Of a DNA stretch of 64,000 nucleotides, positions 7,498 to 16,491 are shown piece after piece. Origin of the DNA: Streptomyces rugosispiralis (GTDB taxonomy: Bacteria; Actinomycetota; Actinomycetes; Streptomycetales; Streptomycetaceae); contig NZ_JANIAA010000039.1 in assembly GCF_024505145.1 (NCBI RefSeq), forward strand, positions 29,500 through 93,499. The letters run 5' to 3'. Made by a program: the position numbers and the translations under genes. Numbering within the stretch: position 1 is the first letter of the stretch; every line of letters starts with the position of its first letter. The notes under the pieces are model-generated. The model was not told where the DNA came from and ran no database searches. It saw only the letters and a program-made list of their open reading frames with translations.

Positions 7498-9483
7498 TCA
7501 GGTGTGCCGAGACTCGGGAACGGCCGTCAGGAGGCCCGGACGATCGCCGGATTCGGCGCCCGCGCCCGTGGAGTCATGGCCTTCGAGGTAGTCGATCAGC
7601 GCCACGGCCCCGGCCGAGGCCCATGCTTGCGGACGGCAGGCATTGGGGTAGGCGAGAACGGGCTCACCATCATGGGCGGAGGTGCCGGCGTACAGTTCCG
7701 GAAGTCGGAAAGCGAACTCTTCGGCGGCGGTGACGACACCTTCCGCCAGTGAGTGCGCGATGGCGTGGTGACCCTCGGCGGCCAGCCCGAGCACCGCGAT
7801 GGCCGTGTCGTGCGGCCAGACGCTGCCGCAGTGGTAGCTGTGCGGGTTGAAGGCCCTGCTGGTCGAGGAGAGGGTGCGCAGTCCATAGCCGCAGTCGAGG
7901 TCGGGACGCGACAGGCGACGCGCCACCAGGTCCGCCTCACGGGAGTTGAGCAGGCCGGTGCCGAGCAGATGCGCCATGTTCGAGGCCGCTCCGTCCACGG
8001 GCCGTTTGTCCGCGTCCAGGGCTATGGCGGGATAGACGCCGGTGGCGTCGTCGATCCAGAAGGTGGCGCGGAACCGCCGTTGAAGCCGGGCCGCCCAGTC
8101 CCGCCAGCGGTCGGCTCCGGGCAGTCCGAAGGCGTCGAGGAGGGTGGCGCCCTGAGTGGCGGCCGCATACGCGTAGCCCTGTACCTCACACAGCGCCAGC
8201 GGGGATGCCACGCGTCGCCCGTCCGCCCAGCGCACGGCGTCCGGGGTGTCCTTCCATCCCTGATTGGCCAGGCCGCCCCGGGTGGAGGACCGGTACTCGA
8301 TGAAACCGTCCGCGTCGCTGTCGCCGTGGGCCGTGATCCACTCCAGCGCCGCGAGCAGGCTCGGGAGAAGCGCCTCGATCTCGGCCTCGTCCACCCCTGC
8401 CTGCCAGGTGCTGTGCAGGAGGCGGACCCACAACATGGTGGCGTCGATCGTGCCGAAGTAAAGGGGAGGGATCACCATGTCGTTCAGGCGCAGAGTCTCC
8501 CGGCGGACTTCGTGCAGAATCTTGCCCGGCTCCTCCTCCGCCACGGCGTCGTGACGTTCCCCCTGGCGCCGCTGCAAGGTACGCAGTGTCCCGAGGGCCA
8601 ATCGCCGGGCACCGGGCAGAAGCAGGGAGGCCGACCACAACGCGTCGCGGCCGAAGAGGGTGAAGTACCAGGGGCTGCCGGCGGCGAGGAAGGAGTCCGC
8701 GGGCTCCAGGGGATCGGCCAGCAGCATGCGCTGAAGATCCCGCAGACTCACCTGGAGCAGTTTGCGGCGACGGAGGTCGCGCGGCTCCTCCGCCCCGGTG
8801 GTCCGGTCGGGGAGGACGGGCGGATTCCGCGGAGCGACGGACAGGAACGTACGCTGGGCCGTCTCCGGATCGTTGTCCCGGGCGATCGCCCTCAAGGTGA
8901 CCCCGGCCGGCCGCTCCGGCGCCAGGTCGAAGGTGAACGACAGCACCACGTCCGCGTCCTCGGACGTCATCTGCGCCGGAACCGGTTCCGCGGTCAGCAG
9001 AACCTCCTGTACTGCTCCGGCCCAGCATGCGCCTCCGGCCACGCGCTGAGGATCCACGTGAGGCGCCTGCCGGCCGCCGCGCACGACATGGACCGGTGCC
9101 AGATCGGTTCGGGCACGCGCCCGCACGGTCGCCCGCACGGGGGTGGCACCGTAATTGACCAACTCCAGCCGTTCCTCGAGCCCGTCCTGGCCCACCGACC
9201 GGTAGCGGTGCATCACCACCGATGGATCGGCGCCCTCGTCACCGTCCAGGCGTACGCGGGAGGTGAAGACGGCACTCGCAGGGCCCTGAAGCCGGCACCC
9301 GACCGGCTCGACCACAGCGTCGGCCACCTCCACCTCCAGGCCGGAGAGCACCCGGTAATCATTGGTGTAGAAGCCGTCGAGCCCCTGCGCACGTATCTGG
9401 CCGTCGCCGGAACTCAGGCACACGGAGGGTGCCCAGAGCAACGTGACCAGTTCGTGCAGAGAGCTCTGGCGGAAGTGGCTCAC
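7498..9483 (-). CDS. Glycogen-debranching-type intracellular glycosidase (six-hairpin fold)
   Basis: 661 residues from a GTG preceded by GGAGG four bases away; upstream in-frame codons would run through the operator. The N-terminal half is a beta-sandwich of the GDE_N_bis type (LWAPSVCLSSGDGQIRAQG, GFYTNDYRVLSG). From about residue 285 comes an (alpha/alpha)6 catalytic barrel, with WYFTLFGRDALWSASLLL, WKDTPDA and NPHSYHCGSVWPHDTAIA. Proteins of this layout are annotated as amylo-alpha-1,6-glucosidases, but several act on other alpha-linked sugars. It has no signal peptide, so it processes imported oligosaccharides. It is the first gene of the importer operon. Confidence 0.8.
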   Translation of the reverse strand: MSHFRQSSLHELVTLLWAPSVCLSSGDGQIRAQGLDGFYTNDYRVLSGLEVEVADAVVEPVGCRLQGPASAVFTSRVRLDGDEGADPSVVMHRYRSVGQDGLEERLELVNYGATPVRATVRARARTDLAPVHVVRGGRQAPHVDPQRVAGGACWAGAVQEVLLTAEPVPAQMTSEDADVVLSFTFDLAPERPAGVTLRAIARDNDPETAQRTFLSVAPRNPPVLPDRTTGAEEPRDLRRRKLLQVSLRDLQRMLLADPLEPADSFLAAGSPWYFTLFGRDALWSASLLLPGARRLALGTLRTLQRRQGERHDAVAEEEPGKILHEVRRETLRLNDMVIPPLYFGTIDATMLWVRLLHSTWQAGVDEAEIEALLPSLLAALEWITAHGDSDADGFIEYRSSTRGGLANQGWKDTPDAVRWADGRRVASPLALCEVQGYAYAAATQGATLLDAFGLPGADRWRDWAARLQRRFRATFWIDDATGVYPAIALDADKRPVDGAASNMAHLLGTGLLNSREADLVARRLSRPDLDCGYGLRTLSSTSRAFNPHSYHCGSVWPHDTAIAVLGLAAEGHHAIAHSLAEGVVTAAEEFAFRLPELYAGTSAHDGEPVLAYPNACRPQAWASAGAVALIDYLEGHDSTGAGAESGDRPGLLTAVPESRHT

Positions 9484-9518
9484 ATCGCCTCCGTGAACTC
9501 GGACGGGTGGAGTTGCGG

Positions 9519-9538
9519 TAAAATTTGAGCGCGCAAAT
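9519..9538. promoter_or_regulatory. LacI-type operator between the importer operon and its regulator
   Basis: ATTTGAGCGCGCAAAT (9523-9538) differs by one substitution from the perfect palindrome at 1510 and 10801. TAAAAT at 9519-9524 is a good -10 for the rightward LacI gene and overlaps the operator. The site lies 40 bases upstream of the leftward debranching-enzyme start, so one bound repressor could control both directions, including itself. Confidence 0.75.
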
Positions 9539-9637
9539 CGCGAGGAAGCGAACCGTAGCAGACCGGACGACCGCCGACCAGGCATCGAGTTCAGGGACAA
9601 TGCACTGCGGGCGAAGCAGAAGGAACTGGAGGCGTAC

Positions 9638-10693
9638 ATGGCGGAGCCGGGACACCACGAGCCAGTGGGCGGAAGCGCTCCCACTCTCCAGGACGTGGCA
9701 CAGGCGGCCGGTGTGTCCAGACAAACCGTGTCCAATGTCCTGCACGCGCCCGAGCGTGTGCGAGCCGCCACCCGGGAGCGCGTCGTGGAGTACATCTCCC
9801 GGCTCGGCTATCAGCCCAATCGCCAAGCGCAGGCTCTGGCGCGCAGCGCCTCACACATGATCGGCTGCCGGATCCGCCCGCTGACTCCCGGAGCCCTCAC
9901 CTCGATGCACGACAGGTTTCTGCATGCTTTGGCCGAGGCCGGCCGGGCGGCCGACCACCACCTTTTGCTGTTCGCCGCCGAGGACGAGTCCACGGAGATC
10001 GACAGCGTCGGCAGGCTCCACCGCGGAGGAGCTGCTGACGCATTCGTCCTGTACGACCTGACAGCCGACGACCAACGCCCGAAGGCCCTGCTCGACATGG
10101 GGGTTCCGTTCGTCGCGTTCGGGCGGACGGATACGGGCGCCGACACCTATCCCTGGGTCGACGTGGACAATGTCCTGGGCACTCGCCTCGCCGTGGACCA
10201 CCTGGTGAATCGCGGTCATCGCCGCATCGCGTTCCTCGGCTGGCCGTCCGGCCGCACCATCGGCGACCGCCGGGCACATGGCTGGCACCAAGCCGTCGAA
10301 AGCCACCATCTCGCCTCGACCTGCGGAGTCCTGGACGTTCGGAGTGAGGACTCGGTCCAAGCGGCCATCCAAGTCACCTTCAGGCTGCTCGAACATGCCG
10401 AGCCCCCCACCGCTATCGTCACCGCCACCGACACGCTGGCCGTGGGCGCCATGCAAGCGGCTCAGCGATGGGGGCTCGAGGTGGGACGCGACCTCGCTGT
10501 CGTCGGTTTCGACGACACGCCCACGGCGGCCGCCCTGGAGCTCAGCAGCATCCGGCAGCCCATCGAGCAGGTCGGCCGGCAGGTCGTCGCGGCCCTGCTC
10601 GGTACCGACGAGGCGGGTCCCGGACGCCGGCTCCTGGAACCCCAGCTGGTCATTCGGTCCTCCAGCGCCCGGCCCGCGACCCCTCGGCGGTAG
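9638..10693 (+). CDS. LacI-family transcriptional repressor
   Basis: 351 residues. The N-terminal helix-turn-helix PTLQDVAQAAGVSRQTVSNV and hinge helix (NRQAQALARS) are followed by the two-lobed sugar-binding domain, with the typical endings AVVGFDDTPTA and SSIRQPIEQVG. GGAGG lies five bases before the ATG. It sits between the importer operon and the six-hairpin hydrolase gene, and three operators of the same sequence precede the surrounding transcription units. The natural reading is a local repressor released by an oligosaccharide taken up by this importer. Confidence 0.92.
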   Translation: MAEPGHHEPVGGSAPTLQDVAQAAGVSRQTVSNVLHAPERVRAATRERVVEYISRLGYQPNRQAQALARSASHMIGCRIRPLTPGALTSMHDRFLHALAEAGRAADHHLLLFAAEDESTEIDSVGRLHRGGAADAFVLYDLTADDQRPKALLDMGVPFVAFGRTDTGADTYPWVDVDNVLGTRLAVDHLVNRGHRRIAFLGWPSGRTIGDRRAHGWHQAVESHHLASTCGVLDVRSEDSVQAAIQVTFRLLEHAEPPTAIVTATDTLAVGAMQAAQRWGLEVGRDLAVVGFDDTPTAAALELSSIRQPIEQVGRQVVAALLGTDEAGPGRRLLEPQLVIRSSSARPATPRR

Positions 10694-10749
10694 CCCCGGC
10701 CCGCCCCACCGGCAACCCGGCCGATGCCGGACGCTCCAGAGCAATCGGT

Positions 10750-10814
10750 GCGCGAACCCTTGACAGTCCCAGCATCGGTTGGTTCTTTAGGGTCGCCGCG
10801 TTTGAGCGCTCAAA
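10750..10814 (+). promoter_or_regulatory. Promoter and LacI-type operator of the secreted glycosidase
   Basis: TGCGCGAACCCTTGACAG is repeated exactly from 1461-1478. The -35 TTGACA is at 10761, with a TTCTTTA stretch about 18 bases on. The perfect palindrome TTTGAGCGCTCAAA is at 10801-10814, 40 bases after the -35 start (39 at the first site). The gene start follows about 100 bases later. Confidence 0.82.
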
Positions 10815-10915
10815 AATCCACCGCTGACCGCGGCGCCCGGCCTCTACGGCCACCGCAGAGCACGATCAGCCCCTGTCGCCTCTGATCCTGGCGACCGACG
10901 CCCCCAGGAATCGCC

Positions 10916-13207
10916 ATGAGCCGCATCACACCGTCGCCGGTGCCGGCCGACGGACCTTCTCGCCCCCGAACCCTGCGCCGACGCCTCCTCAGCGCGGTCA
11001 TCGGGCTCGCCCTCGTCGGCTTCGCCGCCGGTGTCCAAACCCTCCAGGCCGCTCCGGCCCGTGCCGGCACGACCCAGGTCGACAGCGCGGTCATCGGCTG
11101 GGACGGAGACAAAGACGCCGCCATCGCCCATCGAGACGGCAGTTTCGACATCCGCGACGGGAAAAACACGACCGCCAGATTCGGGATCTACAACAACCCC
11201 GCATCTCTCCAGTGGTCGAATGCCGACGGCTACTACCCGGCGCTGGTGACCAGCTTTCAGCGCGACAACACCACCGTCACCATCACCAACTTCGGCGACA
11301 AGGTGACGACCGGTGGCAACGACTATGTCGCCGTCTACTCCCGCGTCACCGTGGACAACCACGACACGGTGGCCCACACCGAGGACCCGGCGCCCTCATC
11401 CGGCCTGATCCCGCTGAACGACGTGGGCAACACGGTGCAGCCCGGTCAGTCGGTCTCGCACGACTACGTCATCGCCGTCGACCGCTTCGGGGCTTCGTAC
11501 CCGTGGCCCTCCGACAGCAGCCTGGCCGCGGCGGGCTCGTACGATTCCCACTACGCGCACATGACCAACCACTGGGACGGCCGGCTCGGGGAGATCGCCC
11601 AGCTCGACCTGCCGGACCCCCGGCTGGTCAACGCCTACAAGGCGGGCATGATCTACGGCGAGATCGTCAAGGACGGCACCGCGCTCAATGTCGGGGAGAA
11701 CGGCTACGACCAGGTCTGGAACCACGACCTCGTCGGCATGCTCGTCAACCGTTTCACCCAGGGCGACCTCTCCGACGCCAAGAGCCAGCTCACGCGGTTC
11801 GACCCGCACAACTCTCCGGTCGACTACGACGACGGGCACTGGACCTTCCCCTGGCCCTGGGCCGTCTACCTGCAGAAGACCGGCGACACCGCCTTCGTGC
11901 AGAGCAACTTCAACCGCATCCAGACCGAGGCCCACCGGATCCAGACCGACCGGACCGGGCCCGGCGGCGTCATGAAGTCCACCTACGACATCGACAGCGA
12001 CGGCTACTGGACCGTCGACAACGCCGAGGCCCTCATGGGCCTGACCGCCTACCACTACATCGCGACCAAGCTCGGCAAGTCCTCGGAGGCGAACTGGGCG
12101 CAGCGGACCTACAACGCCCTGCTGTCCGCGGTGAACACAGCGCTGACCAACACCATCAACACCAACCACCTCAGCTACATCCCCTGCGCCGTGGACGCGC
12201 CCAACGACGGCAATGCCTGCGGGCAGAAGAACAACGCCAACTGGGCCGCGTTGTTCCTGTTCGGCCGCTGGAACTGGGACGGCTACCTTTTCGGCGCCCA
12301 GCAGAGCGGCCCGATGGCCACCATGCTCGACGCCACCTACAAGGACGGATTCGCCAAACTCTCCGGGCTCCCCCCGCACACCTACGGCGGCTACACCGGC
12401 TTCAGCACGGGCTACAACGCCGGGTACGGGGAGGCCGGGCTCGCTTCCGCCGACCACCGCGCCGAAGGCGTGTACGACTACCAGTTCATGATCACGAACT
12501 CGCAGAGCGCGCCGTTCTCCTGGTGGGAGGGCATCCCCACCGCCGGGTCCACCAACTGGTCACCCGGCACGCACGCCACCGCCGGAACCGGTTCCAGCCC
12601 TCATATGTGGGGTCAGGCCAACGCCTCCAAGGTGCTGCTCGACTCCCTCGTCGCCGAGAAGTCCGACGGGCAGGTCATCGTCGGCCGCGGTCTGCCCACC
12701 GAATGGCTGCGCTCCGGCGCGAGGACCAGTGCCACCGACGTCCCGATCGCCGGCGGCCACCGCATGGGTGCCACCATCACCAGCACCGGCTCCGCGGTGA
12801 CGCTGCGCCTGAGCGGTGACAGGCCCGCCGGCGGGGTGTCCTTCCAGGTACCCGGCTTCGCCGGGAACATCGCCTCCGCCACCGCGGGCACCGTGAACTC
12901 GGCCGCCGGGACGGTCACCCTCCCGGCCGGCACCACCTCCACCACCGTCACCCTCACCAAGGCTCCCGCCTTCCAGAGCTCCGGCGGTCTCGACCTCAAC
13001 GGCTACTGCAAGTCGATCGGAAACACCGGTGGCGTCAGCCTCGACGGCACCACCGCCAGTGACTGGCACTGCGTCGCCCCCGACGGCGACCACGTCTCCA
13101 TGAGCATGGACGACGCCTGCACCTACGGCTACCCGTACGCGGCGAGCGTCTTCTCCCGCGCCGCCGACGCCGACGACCCCCAGAGTTGGGCCTGCTGGCA
13201 CTTCTGA
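10916..13207 (+). CDS. Secreted six-hairpin glycoside hydrolase with Cys-rich C-terminal module
   Basis: 763 residues with a long, Arg-rich signal peptide that ends near PARAG. A beta-sandwich region (about 50-200) precedes an (alpha/alpha)6 barrel (about 220-610) with EIVKDGTALNVGENGYDQVWN, DSDGYWTVDNAEALMGL and SSPHMWGQANASKVLLDSL, the layout of GH15/GH63/GH65-like enzymes. The last 65 residues form a small module with Cys pairs (NGYCKSIGN, SDWHC, DDACTYGY, WACWHF) often fused to secreted actinobacterial hydrolases. I cannot assign a numbered GH family. It is controlled by the operator just upstream and presumably produces the oligosaccharides this locus imports. Confidence 0.78.
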   Translation: MSRITPSPVPADGPSRPRTLRRRLLSAVIGLALVGFAAGVQTLQAAPARAGTTQVDSAVIGWDGDKDAAIAHRDGSFDIRDGKNTTARFGIYNNPASLQWSNADGYYPALVTSFQRDNTTVTITNFGDKVTTGGNDYVAVYSRVTVDNHDTVAHTEDPAPSSGLIPLNDVGNTVQPGQSVSHDYVIAVDRFGASYPWPSDSSLAAAGSYDSHYAHMTNHWDGRLGEIAQLDLPDPRLVNAYKAGMIYGEIVKDGTALNVGENGYDQVWNHDLVGMLVNRFTQGDLSDAKSQLTRFDPHNSPVDYDDGHWTFPWPWAVYLQKTGDTAFVQSNFNRIQTEAHRIQTDRTGPGGVMKSTYDIDSDGYWTVDNAEALMGLTAYHYIATKLGKSSEANWAQRTYNALLSAVNTALTNTINTNHLSYIPCAVDAPNDGNACGQKNNANWAALFLFGRWNWDGYLFGAQQSGPMATMLDATYKDGFAKLSGLPPHTYGGYTGFSTGYNAGYGEAGLASADHRAEGVYDYQFMITNSQSAPFSWWEGIPTAGSTNWSPGTHATAGTGSSPHMWGQANASKVLLDSLVAEKSDGQVIVGRGLPTEWLRSGARTSATDVPIAGGHRMGATITSTGSAVTLRLSGDRPAGGVSFQVPGFAGNIASATAGTVNSAAGTVTLPAGTTSTTVTLTKAPAFQSSGGLDLNGYCKSIGNTGGVSLDGTTASDWHCVAPDGDHVSMSMDDACTYGYPYAASVFSRAADADDPQSWACWHF

Positions 13208-13237
13208 TCCAGCCCGGTCGACCCGTACCCTCGGACC

Positions 13238-13276
13238 GGCTCCCGGCCTGACGCCCCGGACATCGGGCCGGGAGCC
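13238..13276 (+). terminator. Hairpin after the secreted glycosidase
   Basis: GGCTCCCGGCC and GGCCGGGAGCC form an 11-bp perfect stem around a 17-base loop, starting 31 bases after the stop codon. Confidence 0.65.
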
Positions 13277-13287
13277 CCCACCGTTCG

Positions 13288-13308
13288 TGAACGTGGTCAC
13301 CACGTTCA
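13288..13308. promoter_or_regulatory. 21-bp palindrome upstream of phospholipase C
   Basis: Two 10-base arms, TGAACGTGGT and ACCACGTTCA, are perfectly complementary around a single C. The site is 72 bases before the start codon, where an operator would lie. Its GTTCA/GGTCACC elements recall the PHO box, but the spacing is not the 11-base register of PhoP sites, so the binding protein is unknown. Confidence 0.5.
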
Positions 13309-13379
13309 ACGGCACCCCGGGCACTCGCCCGGCAGCAGTCCCTGACTCTGAGCCCCACACCGGATCTCCAGGAGTGCTT

Positions 13380-15434
13380 GTGACCGACGTCAGTCGCCGT
13401 AGGTTTCTGCAACTCGCTGCGGGTACAGCCGCGGCGTCCAGTCTGTCCGCCGGGATTGCGCGGGCCGCGTCGATTCCGCCCGCCGCCGGGAGCGGCACGC
13501 TCGACGACGTTCAGCATGTCGTGGTGTTGATGCAGGAGAACCGGTCGTTCGACCACTACTTCGGGACGCTCCGCGGGGTGCGGGGCTTTGGTGATCCGCG
13601 CCCGCTCGTGCTGCCGTCGGGGAAGACCGCTTTCTACCAGGCGGCGACCTCGGGGCGGGAGACGCCGCCGTTCCGTCCGGACGCGGACGACCTGGGCCTG
13701 CAGTTCATCCAGGACCTCGACCATAGTTGGTCCGGCACGCACGCGGCGTGGAACGGCGGCGCGTACGACCGGTGGATCCCGGCGAAGTCGACGACCACGA
13801 TGGCGTATCTGACCCGTGAGGACATCCCGTACCACTACGCGTTGGCGGACGCGTTCACGGTGTGCGACGCCTACCACTGCTCGATGCTGAGCTCCACCGA
13901 CCCCAACCGGTACTACATGTACACCGGTTACGCCGGGAACGACGGCAGGGGCGGCGGGCCGGTACTCGGCAACGAGGAGGCCGGCTACTCGTGGACCACG
14001 TTCCCGGAGATCCTTCAGCGGTCCGGCGTGTCCTGGGGTGTCTACCAGGACATCGGCACCGGGCTGGACGCCGCCGGCCACTGGGGGTGGACCAGCGATT
14101 CGTTCATCGGGAACTACGGGGACAACTCGCTGCTGTACTTCGACAACTACCGCAACGCGAAGCCCGGCGACGCCCTGTACGAGAAGGCCCGCACCGGCAC
14201 GAACGCGGCTGCCGGCGACGGCTTCTTCGACCGGCTGCGCGCCGATGTCGCGGCCGGCACGTTGCCGCAGGTCTCCTGGATCGCCGCCCCCGAGGCGTTC
14301 TCCGAGCATCCGAACTGGCCGGCGAACTACGGCGCCTGGTATGTCTCGCAGGTTCTGGACGCGCTGACCTCCAACCCGCAGGTGTGGAGCCGTACGGCGC
14401 TGCTGGTGACCTACGACGAGAACGACGGGTTCTTCGACCATGTGACCCCGCCGTTCCCGCCCGCCTCCGCGGCCCGGGGGCTGTCGACCGCCGACGTGAC
14501 GCAGGATCTGTTCGCCGGGTCTTCCGGCTATGGCGCGGGACCGTACGGGCTCGGCCCGCGCGTGCCGATGCTCGTCATCTCCCCGTGGAGCACCGGAGGG
14601 TGGGTGTGCTCGCAGACTTTCGACCACACCTCCATCGTGCAGTTCATCGAGAAGCGTTTCGGCGTTCACAACCCGAACGTGTCCGCGTGGCGCCGCGCGG
14701 TGTGCGGCGACCTCACCTCCGCGTTCGACTTCTCCGGCAGCGATGCCGGCGTGCCCGCCCTGCCCGACACCACCGGCTACGCCCCGCCGAACCACGACAA
14801 CCCCGGCGACTACGTGCCCGCGCCGCCGGCCACCGGCACGCTGCCCAGGCAGGAGAGCGGGCTGCGCAACGCCCGGCCGCTGCCGTACGACCTGGTCGTG
14901 GACACCAAGGCGGTGGGCGGCAGGATGCGGTTCACCTTCACCAGCCTCGGTGCGGCGGGGGCGTCGTTCCATGTCACATCGGCCACCCGCGGCGACGGTC
15001 CCTGGCCGTACACGGTCGAGGGCGGCAAGAGCCTGACCGACAGTTGGGCGCTGCCCGGCAGCCGCTACGACTTCTCCGTCTACGGCCCCAACGGGTTCCT
15101 GCGCCGCCAGGCCGGCACCAACACCGCCGTCGGTCCCGAGGTCACCGCCCGCCACGACAACGCCGCCGGGCAGGTCACGCTGACGTTCACCAACGCCGGC
15201 AGCACCTCCGTCACCTTCACCGCCACCGACGCGTACGCACCCGACGACCACTACTCCTACACCGTGCAGCCCGGCGCCTCCCGGACGGTCCCCGCCTGGG
15301 GCGTGCCCGCCGGCCACCACTGGTACGACGTCACCGTCACCTCCAACACCGACAGCGCGTTCGTGCGACGGTTCGCCGGGCACGTCGAGACCGGCACAGC
15401 CGGCACCAGCGACCCCGCAACCACCACCACCTGA
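13380..15434 (+). CDS. Tat-exported phosphocholine-specific phospholipase C
   Basis: 684 residues. The GTG start is preceded by GGAG and gives a Tat signal peptide with SRRRFLQLAAG. The phosphoesterase domain (about 40-440) has the family signatures VVLMQENRSFDHYFGT, GDNSLLYFDNYRNA, PNWPANYGAWYVSQVLDAL and TYDENDGFFDHVTPP. Two C-terminal DUF756 repeats follow (about 480-680), as usual in this PlcH/PlcN-like group. It hydrolyses phosphatidylcholine or sphingomyelin-type lipids outside the cell to give phosphocholine. It stands alone, and no chaperone or choline genes are adjacent. Confidence 0.9.
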   Translation: MTDVSRRRFLQLAAGTAAASSLSAGIARAASIPPAAGSGTLDDVQHVVVLMQENRSFDHYFGTLRGVRGFGDPRPLVLPSGKTAFYQAATSGRETPPFRPDADDLGLQFIQDLDHSWSGTHAAWNGGAYDRWIPAKSTTTMAYLTREDIPYHYALADAFTVCDAYHCSMLSSTDPNRYYMYTGYAGNDGRGGGPVLGNEEAGYSWTTFPEILQRSGVSWGVYQDIGTGLDAAGHWGWTSDSFIGNYGDNSLLYFDNYRNAKPGDALYEKARTGTNAAAGDGFFDRLRADVAAGTLPQVSWIAAPEAFSEHPNWPANYGAWYVSQVLDALTSNPQVWSRTALLVTYDENDGFFDHVTPPFPPASAARGLSTADVTQDLFAGSSGYGAGPYGLGPRVPMLVISPWSTGGWVCSQTFDHTSIVQFIEKRFGVHNPNVSAWRRAVCGDLTSAFDFSGSDAGVPALPDTTGYAPPNHDNPGDYVPAPPATGTLPRQESGLRNARPLPYDLVVDTKAVGGRMRFTFTSLGAAGASFHVTSATRGDGPWPYTVEGGKSLTDSWALPGSRYDFSVYGPNGFLRRQAGTNTAVGPEVTARHDNAAGQVTLTFTNAGSTSVTFTATDAYAPDDHYSYTVQPGASRTVPAWGVPAGHHWYDVTVTSNTDSAFVRRFAGHVETGTAGTSDPATTTT

Positions 15435-15504
15435 TCTTCCCCCGCGACCAGAGCTGCCGCCGGGGGCCGGGCCCAGATCGGCTCTGGCCCGTAGTCGGTG
15501 GTGA

Positions 15505-16250
15505 CGTCGAGTAGCCGTCCCTGATCACGAGCTTGTGATAGATGTCAACTCCCTTGTGGAGACGGTGCTTTCCGGGCTTGCGGCGCTGGTCGTCGAGGGC
15601 GTGGCGGACGGCGGCGGCGCGGTGGTGGTCACGGCCCGCACTCGGGATGCAGTCGTGCCATGTCCGCGGCGTCGACCGAGAACGAGATGGCTTGTGCCGC
15701 GGTGAACGTGCCCCAGCGGACGAGCACGTCGTGTGCTTGGAGGACCGGGCCGGCCCCGCCGGCTCGCCTCTTCGGCGTGCTGGTCGGCGTAGGAGCCGCC
15801 GTGGTGGGAAGCGTGTCAGGAGGGTCGCTGGTTTCGGCTGTGCGACGGTGGACCGCCGACCGGCCTGGAGCCGAGGTCGAGCGGGGGCGCGAGCCGGGGT
15901 CGCGGTGCTCGGCGCACCAGTCGGTGTCGCTGCAGATCCACCGACCACCGGCGCCGGTCGGGTCGGGGACTTCGACGAGGTAGCTGGTGTCGCTGCCACA
16001 GCGGGCGCAGCGGCCGGGGCGGGATTCGACGGTGAATTCCAGGTCGTCGAAGGTGAGCGGTTCGACGCGGGTGTGCGGGGGGATCGCGTGGATCCGGCTT
16101 TCCCGGCCGGCACCGAAGACGGTGATGTGCGTAGTCCCCTTCGGCATGCATCCGAAGCGCTTCGTCCAGGCGTCGCTCCACGGTGCGCAGGGGCTCGGGA
16201 ACCGGGACCTGCAAGACGACCGGACCCCCCTCCGCCTGGACAGCTGTCGG
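15505..16250 (-). pseudogene. Frameshifted hypothetical gene with a zinc-finger-like motif
   Basis: Protein-like sequence runs through three minus-strand frames in turn. VPEPLRTVERRLDEALRMHAEG (around 16145-16210) leads into TTHITVFGAGRESR, then CARCGSDTSYLVEV and WICSDTDWCAEH (a Cys4-like pattern) and AAQAISFSVDAADMARLHPEC. It then shifts into DHHRAAAVRHALDDQRRK and KGVDIYHKLVIRDGY. Each switch needs an indel, so this is a decayed gene rather than a working one. I do not recognise the family. A weak hairpin (15467-15491) follows the phospholipase gene. Positions 16251-16491 show no convincing gene. Confidence 0.45.
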
Positions 16251-16491
16251 GGGTGGTCCGGCTGGGGTCCGTCCCCGCCAGCCACCGGCCCCTGAGCATT
16301 GATCTGCGAGGATGTGTCTCGTGCGGCGACCATCGGTAACCGGCGGATCACGGGTTTGTCGGCCGAGGTGATCGCTCAACTCCTCGCCGCGCGGTACGTC
16401 CGTTGCAGCAGGAACGGCACCAGGCCACACTCGCGTCCCGGCCACGGGAAGGCACGTGACATTCGCAGCGGGAGGTCGGTGAAGTCTGCGG

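Noticed and set aside
13283..13310. PHO box upstream of phospholipase C
   Set aside because: GTTC-like elements are present but not in the 11-base direct-repeat register; the palindrome is the better description.
13035..15383. 782-codon minus-strand frame opposite phospholipase C
   Set aside because: Antisense to a fully conserved Tat-exported enzyme.
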